In this document: positions 1-5,256 of the stretch, piece by piece
How positions within the stretch are numbered: position 1 is the first letter of the stretch
Layout: each line of letters opens with the position of its first letter
Source of the DNA: Planctomycetota bacterium
GTDB taxonomy: Bacteria > Planctomycetota > Phycisphaerae > FEN-1346 > JAACEH01
NCBI GenBank assembly: GCA_016935955.1
Contig: JAFGPY010000368.1
Span: forward strand, 1-6,205
Reading direction: 5' to 3'
Length of the DNA: 6,205 nucleotides
Program-made: the position numbers and the translations under genes
The notes under the pieces: generated by a model
Databases searched by the model: none
What the model saw: only the letters and a program-made list of their open reading frames with translations
What the model was told of the DNA's origin: nothing

Positions 1-2
1 CG

Positions 3-398
3 CCGGTATCGAGCCCATTTTACCGAGCAACCATGCAGGGCGCTACCAAAGAATCGCAAAGATCATATGGGAAATGCGGGCTCAATGACATTGAGACCCT
101 GGGCGCCATGGCTGTTCGGCGATGGGCCGGCTGGCAGGCGGAACACTGTACGCTCGACTATGTTACTCACCCCTGCGGTTCCAAGGCCTACATGCTGACC
201 TATGAGGCACCATGGTCCTTCGGCCAGATGATTATCACCAAGACGATCGGCATGCTGCACGAGGGCAAGGAGTACCGCATCAATGCCCGTTGTCCGATCG
301 AGGCGGCCGAAGAGTGGATGCCGGTGTTGAACCGTATTCTCGATTCGTTCCGGTTCACGTCAAAGCAGCGGTCTGACAAGGCGGCGGGTGAGGATTAG
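3..398 (+). CDS. C-terminal part of a PsbP/DcrB-like protein (5' partial)
   Basis: The frame is open from base 3 to the TAG at 396-398, and the start probably lies outside the window. An in-frame ATG at 33 has no purine-rich ribosome-binding site before it, so I treat it as internal. The visible part is about 131 residues. It alternates beta-like stretches (AYMLTYEAP, MIITKTIGML, KEYRINARCP) and closes with an amphipathic helix reading EEWMPVLNRILDSFRF. A final helix followed by ILDSFRF is typical of small Mog1/PsbP-type sandwich proteins such as DcrB and DUF1795-like lipoproteins. That family call rests on pattern and is not certain. The N-terminus, where a signal peptide or lipobox would sit, is not visible. 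The next gene starts 12 bp downstream with its own Shine-Dalgarno site, so the two are probably co-transcribed and may both act at the envelope. The tail after FRF is short, charged and probably disordered. Confidence 0.6.
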   Translation, partial: PVSSPFYRATMQGATKESQRSYGKCGLNDIETLGAMAVRRWAGWQAEHCTLDYVTHPCGSKAYMLTYEAPWSFGQMIITKTIGMLHEGKEYRINARCPIEAAEEWMPVLNRILDSFRFTSKQRSDKAAGED

Positions 399-410
399 GG
401 AGGTGGGGCG

Positions 411-2030
411 ATGGGACGCGTTCTACGGTGCGGGGTGGGAAGTGTTGTTGCGGCACTGAGTCTTGCAGCCGTTGCCGGGTGGGCAACGGCTGCGACGGTG
501 GTGGTAGCACCGCTGCACGATGCCTCGGCGGCCGCCGACAGCGACACGGTTCAGGGCGTCACGGATCTGCTGGCCGGCGTGCTGGCCGAGAGGGTCACGG
601 TCGTCGATCGCGAGAAGCTGGCTGTGTTGCTTGCCGAGCAGGGACTGTCGGCCTCAGCTCTCAACGAGCAGGAGACGGCCGTCCGGGTCGGCGGACTGCT
701 GAAAGCCGATTTCCTGTTGACCGGCAGCGTCTTCCGAAAGGCCGACGAGATCAGCTTCGCCGTACAACTCGTGCGGATTTCGACGGGCGAAGTCGTCAAG
801 GGCGTCACCATCAGCGGGTCGCCGGGCGATCTGCTGAAACTCGGCCGCGACCTGGCCGCTCAGTGCGTCGAGGCCTTGCAAGGTGGCGGCCGCGAATCGG
901 TCCGCGACGAACAGCCGGGAGCGACGCACCTGGCCGAGGAGCAGTTCTTCCTGGAGGCCTTGGGTTACTACCACGCAGGCAACTTCGACCTCGCGATCAT
1001 GAATTGCCTGAAGGTCATTCAGCTTAATCCGAACAACGTCCGCGCTCGCTTGCGGCTGGCCGAATCATTCCTGGCCGGCGACGAGGCGGATCAGGCACGC
1101 ATCGCCCTCCACCGTACGCTCGAACTGTTTCCGCGGACGGAACTGTCGCCGCGAATTGCCGCCCTGATGGACCGCCTCGATCCTGTGTCGTTGCAGGCTG
1201 TAGAGAACCAGTCGCTTGTGGTGCCGCTTCCCGTCGGGTGGCCCGCCGATGCGACGGTGGGTTACGAGCTTTCCTGGCAGGGGCAACCCGCTCGCCGCGA
1301 CTCGACCAAGGCGGCCGAGGGGCGGCTGACGGTTACTATGCCGGGGGCACGCGTGCCGCTCGATCTGCAGATGGCGCTGAGTACCGACGGACAACCGACG
1401 GCCAAGGTTTTCGTCCGTCTCTGGCCGAGCGACGCCGGCATCCGTCAGGGCGAGACGAAGCTCGTGATCGTGGATCCCAAGGACGAGTTCTCTCCCCTCG
1501 TGAAGGGCATTGAGTTCAAACGCTACCAGTCGTGCCAGTCGACCCCGGAGTCCGGGACACGCATGGTGGTAGCTCCGGCCGCGGTCGCAAAAATCACGAT
1601 CGACCAGGCCAAAGCCCTGACAGCCTTCGTCGAGGCAGGGGGGCAGCTTGCCATGATCGGCAGTGCGGCCCCCGGGATCGAACTGACCGGCATTCGCACG
1701 GCCGAGGCTTGGTGGCCGGCGATCCGAAGCTGGCATGGTGAATCCGATGCCGCCGCGTGGTCGTTCATGCCGCTGGGCGATTTCGTGAGCGTCATGTCGC
1801 GTGTGCAGCAAGCGGCGCTGCTCACGGGCGGCGCGCCGTGGCTGTACACGGGCGACAAGTCCGTGGCCATGATCAGCCACAAGGACGTGGGCAAGGGACG
1901 CCTCCTGTGGATCGCCTGGCCGGTGGCCTGGGACCCGGCCGACCCCCGGGCCGCTAGGGCAGTGGCCTTGGCCATCAGCGATGCCGCTTTCCAGAATCTC
2001 AAGCCGCAGGTTGACACTGCCGGCGAGTGA
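411..2030 (+). CDS. Exported CsgG-like / TPR protein with C-terminal GATase-like region
   Basis: This is a 539-residue protein. The ATG at 411 follows GGAGG at 399-403 with 7 nt spacing. Residues 1-27 form a Sec signal peptide: RVLR, then a hydrophobic core SVVAALSLAAVAGW, then ATA/A. Residues 28-155 match the CsgG/FlgO-like pattern: a first strand TVVVAPLHD, a helix VTDLLAGVLAERVTVVDREKL, then LLAEQGLS, then LLKADFLLTGSVF, and a last strand pair around FAVQLVRISTGEVV. Residues 174-255 are TPR-like helices (EQFFLEALGYYHAGNFDLAI, then LNPNNVRARLRLAESFLAGDEADQARIAL). Residues 260-345 look beta-rich. Residues about 383-530 resemble a Rossmann/class-I-GATase-like fold, with ITIDQAKALTAFVEAGGQLAMIG and later DVGKGRLLWIAWPV; no catalytic Cys-His pair is evident, so it is probably non-enzymatic. 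A periplasmic or outer-membrane-associated scaffold role is inferred. It is not a true curli secretin: there is no lipobox and it has extra domains. Confidence 0.7.
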   Translation: MGRVLRCGVGSVVAALSLAAVAGWATAATVVVAPLHDASAAADSDTVQGVTDLLAGVLAERVTVVDREKLAVLLAEQGLSASALNEQETAVRVGGLLKADFLLTGSVFRKADEISFAVQLVRISTGEVVKGVTISGSPGDLLKLGRDLAAQCVEALQGGGRESVRDEQPGATHLAEEQFFLEALGYYHAGNFDLAIMNCLKVIQLNPNNVRARLRLAESFLAGDEADQARIALHRTLELFPRTELSPRIAALMDRLDPVSLQAVENQSLVVPLPVGWPADATVGYELSWQGQPARRDSTKAAEGRLTVTMPGARVPLDLQMALSTDGQPTAKVFVRLWPSDAGIRQGETKLVIVDPKDEFSPLVKGIEFKRYQSCQSTPESGTRMVVAPAAVAKITIDQAKALTAFVEAGGQLAMIGSAAPGIELTGIRTAEAWWPAIRSWHGESDAAAWSFMPLGDFVSVMSRVQQAALLTGGAPWLYTGDKSVAMISHKDVGKGRLLWIAWPVAWDPADPRAARAVALAISDAAFQNLKPQVDTAGE

Positions 2031-2215
2031 ATGCCCCCGGGGAACCGTCCGATGTGACCGACCCTGTCCGACAAGCCGAGAATCGCTCCTCCCAGTATTG
2101 AAAACCCATCCAGGGGCGTCCGATAACCAGAGGAGTGCTGCGTTGTGTTAAGTCGCGACCGACATGTGTCCGACATATGACGTAGCAAGGACGCTGTTGG
2201 GAGGGGTGCTTGATC
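2031..2215. other. Intergenic region carrying the upstream block of the TGTCSGACA array
   Basis: No ORF of substance, RNA gene or intrinsic terminator is visible here. The stretch holds the first copies of the 9-bp motif: GTCCGAT at 2047, TGACCGACC at 2055-2063, an exact TGTCCGACA at 2065-2073, CGTCCGATA at 2117-2125, CGACCGACA at 2156-2164 and a second exact TGTCCGACA at 2167-2175. The last copy ends 40 bp before the ATG of the HTH gene, close enough to overlap or flank its promoter. I found no convincing -35/-10 pair, only weak matches around TTAAGT (2148) and CATATG (2174) with a 20-bp spacer. Confidence 0.7.
2199..2206 (+). promoter_or_regulatory. Shine-Dalgarno site of the HTH gene
   Basis: GGGAGGGG lies 9 nt before the ATG at 2216. 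A TTG at 2210, two codons upstream in the same frame, is only 3 nt from the end of the tract, so ATG 2216 is the more likely start. The choice changes only two residues. Confidence 0.6.
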
Positions 2216-3412
2216 ATGGCACAGAGATGGTTGAGCCTGCCGCAAGCTGCGGCAGGAATGGGCGTCAGCGTGCGCACGCTTGAGCGTCGTGTCGCCCGAG
2301 GGAAGATCGAGTCGAGATTGTGTCCCGATGGCCGCCGCGAGGTAGCCGTTGAGGTGTCGGACGACCTGCCGGACTGTGTACCGGACAGTGTCGGACCGGT
2401 CGGTCCGCAGGAGCAGGCCGCCTGGGTGGCCCTCAAGCAAGCCGACCACATTGCCGAGTCGTATGACCGCCAGTTGTCGGCCACGAGGGACGAAGCCGAG
2501 GTGGCTCGCCGGGCCATGCGACAAGCCTGGACCATCGCCACGGTCTCGATGATCATAGCCGCCCTGGCCCTGACCTGGGCCGTACGAACGAACTCGCAGC
2601 CGCCGGCTGAGGCGAGCTGGTCCGACACCCTGTCGGACACGCGACAGAATACTACCACAGAGTGTGTGTCGGACATGTCGGACACGCCGCGGGTCGCGGT
2701 CCCAGTGACGGTCTCCGCGCAGCCGACACCGGCGGCGCAGTCCATCACCGTGCGACCGCCGGGCGACGCGTTCCGCGGGACCGGTCGACCGACAACGGGC
2801 GCAATGTCAGATGACGCTGCCTCGGTGGCGGCCGACATGGTGACGGACGGTCCGACCGATACCCTGTGGGACAGGTCGGCGGGCTCCGGCGTTCTATCCG
2901 AGGCTGGCGGCGACTCTCCGATGTGTGTCCGCCACGACGACCGTCCGGCGGCGTCCGATAACGTGTCCGTCATGGCGACTGCGGATCATGACGCGTCCGA
3001 CGGTGTGACCGACAACCGGGCGGCGACCTTGCAGCCGGTTGATGTCGGGCAGCATGACGGACAGGCGGCCGTGATCGGCGGTTCGTTCAGTCTGCCGTCG
3101 CAGCGGCTTATCCACGCGTTGTCACTGGACGCGGGCCAGGCGGTGAGCATTGCCAGCGTGGACGCGCACTTCGAACGGGTCTACGCCGAGCGTATGGCCG
3201 ACAGTGACCGACAGATGCAGGCGGCCTCACAATCTCTGGCCGAAGCACAGAAGTCCAACAACCGACGAGCGACCGAGGATGCCCAGGTTCGCCTCAGCCA
3301 GATGCTCCTGGATCGTCGGGCGATCCGCCGGCAACTGGACGGCCAGTACCTGGAGGCCGTGTTGCCGCTGCTGGATCCGAACCAGACAGCCCAACTGAAG
3401 ACTCGTCGCTGA
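2216..3412 (+). CDS. Membrane-anchored HTH protein with Spy/CpxP-like C-terminal domain
   Basis: This is a 398-residue protein with five visible parts. Residues 6-46 are an excisionase/MerR-type (HTH_17-like) DNA-binding domain: LSLPQAAAGMGVSVRTLERRVARGKI, then a short wing CPDGRREV. Residues 65-103 are a charged, coiled-coil-prone helix (EQAAWVALKQADHIAESY onward). Residues about 105-123 form one hydrophobic span, WTIATVSMIIAALALTWAV. Residues 127-295 are a low-complexity, acidic Ser/Asp/Thr/Pro/Ala linker rich in VSD, MSD, LSD and VTD. Residues 296-398 are helical, rich in Arg, Gln and Ala, and end LLDPNQTAQLK. This resembles the LTxxQ pattern of Spy/CpxP/ZraP periplasmic proteins. The HTH end should be cytoplasmic and the tail periplasmic. 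There is no signal peptide. The linker-coding DNA and both flanks carry the TGTCSGACA array, making this protein the obvious candidate to bind it. The role may be a ToxR/CadC-like transmembrane regulator or a DNA-membrane anchor; both are inference. I know no gene symbol for it. Confidence 0.75.
   Translation: MAQRWLSLPQAAAGMGVSVRTLERRVARGKIESRLCPDGRREVAVEVSDDLPDCVPDSVGPVGPQEQAAWVALKQADHIAESYDRQLSATRDEAEVARRAMRQAWTIATVSMIIAALALTWAVRTNSQPPAEASWSDTLSDTRQNTTTECVSDMSDTPRVAVPVTVSAQPTPAAQSITVRPPGDAFRGTGRPTTGAMSDDAASVAADMVTDGPTDTLWDRSAGSGVLSEAGGDSPMCVRHDDRPAASDNVSVMATADHDASDGVTDNRAATLQPVDVGQHDGQAAVIGGSFSLPSQRLIHALSLDAGQAVSIASVDAHFERVYAERMADSDRQMQAASQSLAEAQKSNNRRATEDAQVRLSQMLLDRRAIRRQLDGQYLEAVLPLLDPNQTAQLKTRR
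2355..2406. repeat. Array block just after the HTH coding segment
   Basis: Five copies lie in a row at 2355 (TGTCGGACG), 2367 (TGCCGGACT), 2379 (TACCGGACA), 2389 (TGTCGGACC) and 2398 (GGTCGGTCC). Steps are 12, 12, 10 and 9 bp. The first three read as VSD, LPD and VPD; the last two are in another register and read as VGP. Confidence 0.75.
2619..2684. repeat. Strongest coding block of the array: three exact copies
   Basis: GGTCCGACA at 2619-2627 is followed by exact TGTCGGACA copies at 2631-2639, 2667-2675 and 2676-2684. The last two abut with no spacer. Steps are 12, 36 and 9 bp, and the block is translated as SDTLSDT and VSDMSDT in the linker directly after the membrane span. Confidence 0.8.
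2786..3063. repeat. Degenerate coding blocks of the array
   Basis: Copies with one to three changes occur at 2786, 2829, 2841, 2849, 2865, 2926 (TGTCCGCCA), 2952 (CGTCCGATA), 2964 (TGTCCGTCA), 2994 (CGTCCGACG), 3006 (TGACCGACA), 3043 (TGTCGGGCA) and 3055 (TGACGGACA). Pairs 2829/2841, 2952/2964, 2994/3006 and 3043/3055 are each exactly 12 bp apart. The 12-mer GCGTCCGATAAC at 2951-2962 also occurs at 2116-2127 in the upstream noncoding block. An isolated pair, TGGCCGACA/TGACCGACA, follows at 3195/3205. Confidence 0.7.
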
Positions 3413-3536
3413 GTCGGTGCACCCACCAGCGACCGACGACATGCAGGCCTCTCCCGGCCGCGACGCCGGCAGGGCGTGTTGTCCGACACGTTGACCGACC
3501 ATTCCGCGTTTCACTCCCCAGTTGTCACCACTGACT

Positions 3537-3594
3537 GACAGGTGTCCGACGGCGCCGACCGACGCCTGTCCGTCGGGTAGACCGACAGGTGTCC
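3537..3594 (+). repeat. Direct repeat GACAGGTGTCC, two copies
   Basis: The same 11-mer occurs at 3537-3547 and 3584-3594, 47 bp apart. Its GACA-GG-TGTC core places the end of one array copy two bases from the start of the next. It brackets the densest noncoding run of the array. Confidence 0.7.
3546..3576. repeat. Perfect 7-bp inverted repeat inside the array
   Basis: CCGACGG at 3546-3552 pairs with CCGTCGG at 3570-3576 around a 17-nt loop, with two G-T pairs extending it outward. It is formed from two opposed motif copies, so it may simply be a by-product of the array. No U-run follows, so I do not call it a terminator. Confidence 0.4.
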
Positions 3595-3605
3595 ACCAAG
3601 GCGGC

Positions 3606-3634
3606 TTGACGTCGTTGCCCCTGGTGGCTAGAGC
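3606..3634 (+). promoter_or_regulatory. Candidate sigma70 promoter of the sulfatase gene
   Basis: TTGACG at 3606-3611 and TAGAGC at 3629-3634 are separated by 17 bp. The -35 is good and the -10 weak, as expected for a promoter that needs an activator. Transcription would start near 3641, after the GTG at 3638, which agrees with translation from ATG 3683. The last array copy (3590-3598) lies just upstream of the -35. Confidence 0.35.
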
Positions 3635-3670
3635 ACGGTGGACGCGAAGGCGAATGACCTGTTCTTTAGG

Positions 3671-3676
3671 AAGGAG
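3671..3676 (+). promoter_or_regulatory. Shine-Dalgarno site fixing the sulfatase start
   Basis: AAGGAG lies 6 nt before ATG 3683. The longer in-frame alternative, GTG 3638, has no such site and would add 15 residues unlike a sulfatase N-terminus. Confidence 0.7.
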
Positions 3677-3682
3677 CGGCTG

Positions 3683-5152
3683 ATGGCTATGAGACCGCAC
3701 ATCCTGATCTTCAATCCCGACCAGTGGCGAGGCGACGTGCTGGGACACATGGGCAATCCGGCTGCCGTGACACCGCACATCGATCGCCTGGTTCGGACCG
3801 AGGCCGTGTCGTTTCGCCACGCCTTCTGTCAGAACCCGGTCTGCACGCCGAGCCGCTGCTCGTTCATGACGGGCTGGTACCCGCACGTGCACGGCCACCG
3901 CACGATGTACCACATGCTGCGGTTGCATGAGCCGGTGCTTCTGGCGCGGCTGCGGGAGGCGGGCTACTTCGTGTGGTGGGGCGGCAAGAACGACCTGGTG
4001 CCGGGGCAGGGCGGCTTCGGCCACGTGGCCGACATGAAGTTCGTGCCCACGGGGACGATCGATCCTGACGGTCACCGGCTGATTCCCGAGCACAAGCGGT
4101 TGACGGACGACGGTTACTACTCGATGTTCTGGGGCAGGCTCCAGAAGCGTCCCGGCGCCGAGCGCTATCGCCACTGGGACTGGGCGATGGTCGAGGGAGC
4201 GATCGACTTCATCCGCAACGCGCCGCCGGACCGGCCGCTGGTGATCTACCTGCCGCTGCAGTTTCCGCATCCGCCGTACGCCGCCGAGGAACCGTACTTC
4301 TCGATGATCGATCGCGGCAAGCTGCCGCCGCGGGCGCCGACGCCCAGCGAGTGGCGTGGCAAGCCGTCGCTGCTGCGCGGCATCTGGGAGCGGCAGAGGC
4401 TCCAAGGCTGGACGGAGCAGCAGTGGACCGAACTGCGGGCCGTCTACTATGCCATGTGCTCGCGGGTCGACGACCAGTTCCGGTTGGTCCTTGAGGCCCT
4501 CCGCGAGGCCGGTCTCTACGACGATACGGCCGTGTTCCTGTTCAGCGACCATGGCGATTTCACGGGCGACTACGGCCTGGTGGAGAAGACGCAGAACACG
4601 TTCGAGGATTGCCTGACGCGCGTGCCGCTGGTGGTCAAGCCGCCCAGGGGCGTGCCCGTCGAGCCGCGCATTTCGGACGCTCTGGTCGAGCTGATCGACT
4701 TTCCGGCCACGGTCGAGGCCCTGACCGGCGTGGAGCCGCACCACACGCACTTCGGGCGTTCACTCCTGCCGCTGCTGGCAGGTGAGACGGACGAGCACCG
4801 CGACGCGGTCTTCTGCGAGGGTGGACGGCTGCGCGGCGAGACGCATTGCATGGAAGGTCAAAGCACGTCGAGCCTGAATCCGGAAGGGCTTTACTGGCCG
4901 CGCGTCGGCCTGCAACAGAGTGAGAACGGCGAGCACACCAAGGCCGCCATGTGCCGCACGAAGGATTTCAAGTACGTCCGTCGCCTGTATGAGAGCGACG
5001 AACTCTACGACTTGCGGCGCGACCCGCAGGAACTCGACAATCGTATCGACGATCCCGCCCTGGCCGGCGTGCTGGCGCAGTTGAAAGAGCGGATACTTAC
5101 CTGGTACCAGGAGACCTGTGACGTCGTGCCACACGACGCGGACAAGCGGTGA
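3683..5152 (+). CDS. Type I formylglycine-dependent sulfatase, Cys type
   Basis: This is a 489-residue alkaline-phosphatase-superfamily enzyme expected to hydrolyse sulfate esters. The sulfatase signature CTPSRCSFMTG begins at Cys54 (codon 3842-3844), the residue oxidised to formylglycine; Arg58 follows in the C-x-P-S-R core. The protein opens with a first strand RPHILIFNPDQWRGD, where Asp13-Gln14 take the place of the usual metal-binding Asp-Asp, and then TPHIDRL. GGKND at Lys102 corresponds to the usual GKWH lysine. LFSDHGDFTGDYGLVEK gives metal ligands Asp289 and His290 and the active-site Lys302. The end, FKYVRRLYESDELYDLRRDPQELDN and a closing helix, is the usual C-terminal subdomain. 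Length is normal and all core motifs are present, so it is probably active. There is no signal peptide, so it should be cytoplasmic and act on imported oligosaccharides or small sulfate esters. The substrate cannot be read from sequence. No maturase or glycoside hydrolase is in the window. Confidence 0.9.
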   Translation: MAMRPHILIFNPDQWRGDVLGHMGNPAAVTPHIDRLVRTEAVSFRHAFCQNPVCTPSRCSFMTGWYPHVHGHRTMYHMLRLHEPVLLARLREAGYFVWWGGKNDLVPGQGGFGHVADMKFVPTGTIDPDGHRLIPEHKRLTDDGYYSMFWGRLQKRPGAERYRHWDWAMVEGAIDFIRNAPPDRPLVIYLPLQFPHPPYAAEEPYFSMIDRGKLPPRAPTPSEWRGKPSLLRGIWERQRLQGWTEQQWTELRAVYYAMCSRVDDQFRLVLEALREAGLYDDTAVFLFSDHGDFTGDYGLVEKTQNTFEDCLTRVPLVVKPPRGVPVEPRISDALVELIDFPATVEALTGVEPHHTHFGRSLLPLLAGETDEHRDAVFCEGGRLRGETHCMEGQSTSSLNPEGLYWPRVGLQQSENGEHTKAAMCRTKDFKYVRRLYESDELYDLRRDPQELDNRIDDPALAGVLAQLKERILTWYQETCDVVPHDADKR

Positions 5153-5204
5153 AGTCTCAGTATAGGTGCGACCACAAACGCGCCGATAACTGTGCCATGG
5201 TCGC

Positions 5205-5233
5205 TTGACGCGTGGCAGGGTGTTAGGTATATT
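5205..5233 (+). promoter_or_regulatory. Near-consensus sigma70 promoter before the DUF5131 gene
   Basis: TTGACG at 5205-5210 (five of six to consensus) and TATATT at 5228-5233 (five of six) are separated by exactly 17 bp. Transcription would start near 5240, leaving a very short leader. This is the best promoter in the window and suggests that the following gene is transcribed on its own. Confidence 0.75.
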
Positions 5234-5244
5234 TTAGGGTGACA

Positions 5245-5250
5245 GGGAGG
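5245..5250 (+). promoter_or_regulatory. Shine-Dalgarno site fixing the DUF5131 start
   Basis: GGGAGG lies 6 nt before GTG 5257. The upstream in-frame GTG at 5239 lies at or before the predicted transcript start and has no such site. Confidence 0.7.
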
Positions 5251-5256
5251 TGGCCC

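Larger units (their letters stand above)
2047..3598. repeat. Array of degenerate 9-bp near-palindromes, consensus TGTCSGACA
   Basis: Six exact copies of TGTCCGACA/TGTCGGACA (reverse complements of each other) begin at 2065, 2167, 2631, 2667, 2676 and 3480. About thirty copies with one to three changes lie among them, commonly TGACCGACA, CGTCCGACG, TGTCCGTCA and TGACGGACA. Blocks are 2047-2175, 2355-2406, 2619-2684, 2786-2873, 2926-3063, 3195-3213 and 3430-3598. Start-to-start distances inside blocks are mostly 10-13 bp. The array spans noncoding DNA, the linker-coding part of the HTH gene, and noncoding DNA again. It is largely absent where the gene encodes its coiled coil and membrane span (2410-2615) and most of its C-terminal domain. 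No exact copy is seen outside this interval; TGTCAGACA at 5730-5738 is the nearest isolated look-alike. This is neither CRISPR nor a simple tandem repeat. Clustered binding sites are the best reading. Confidence 0.85.
3413..3682. other. Intergenic region between the HTH gene and the sulfatase gene, with the downstream array block
   Basis: This 270-bp stretch has no credible gene or RNA. It holds CGACCGACG at 3430, an exact TGTCCGACA at 3480-3488, TGACCGACC at 3492, and a compact run at 3532, 3543, 3556, 3567, 3579 and 3590 with steps of 11, 13, 11, 12 and 11 bp. The run alternates TGTCCG-type and ACCGAC-type copies. A 5-bp GC hairpin (3454-3458 with 3465-3469) lacks a T-tract and is not a convincing terminator. 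The array ends 8 bp before a candidate -35 hexamer. Confidence 0.7.

Noticed and set aside
1385..1393. CGACGGACA inside the CsgG-like gene as an outlying array copy
   Set aside because: It is a single degenerate match; such matches are expected by chance in GC-rich DNA, as are TGACGGACG near 4102 and TGTCAGACA at 5730.
1065..2524. Overlapping minus-strand ORFs opposite the CsgG-like gene
   Set aside because: No family motif or ribosome-binding site; the plus strand encodes a coherent signal peptide and domains.
1999..2973. Minus-strand ORF (324 codons) with SDT-rich segments
   Set aside because: Its apparent repeats come from the near-palindromic motif, which yields similar peptides on both strands. 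The plus-strand frame has a good Shine-Dalgarno site, an HTH domain and a membrane span.
3454..3469. GC hairpin after the HTH gene as a terminator
   Set aside because: The stem is only 5 bp with a 6-nt loop and no T-tract.
2047..3598. CRISPR array or simple minisatellite
   Set aside because: Units are only 9 bp, spacers are 0-3 bp inside blocks with irregular larger gaps, and copies diverge and lie partly within a coding gene. None of this fits CRISPR or a uniform tandem repeat.
2047..3598. DNA uptake sequence for natural transformation
   Set aside because: Uptake sequences are spread over the genome, whereas these copies are confined to one locus of this window. A genome scan would be needed to exclude it fully.
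3638..3682. GTG 3638 as the sulfatase start
   Set aside because: It has no Shine-Dalgarno site and adds residues unlike a sulfatase N-terminus, and the candidate transcript would start after it.
3227..4750. Long minus-strand ORF (507 codons) opposite the sulfatase and the end of the HTH gene
   Set aside because: It crosses two clear plus-strand genes, is rich in Arg, His and Pro with no recognisable motif, and is the usual antisense shadow in GC-rich DNA.
5239..5256. GTG 5239 as the DUF5131 start
   Set aside because: It sits at the predicted transcription start, 5 bp after the -10 hexamer, and lacks a ribosome-binding site. GTG 5257 has GGGAGG at the right distance.
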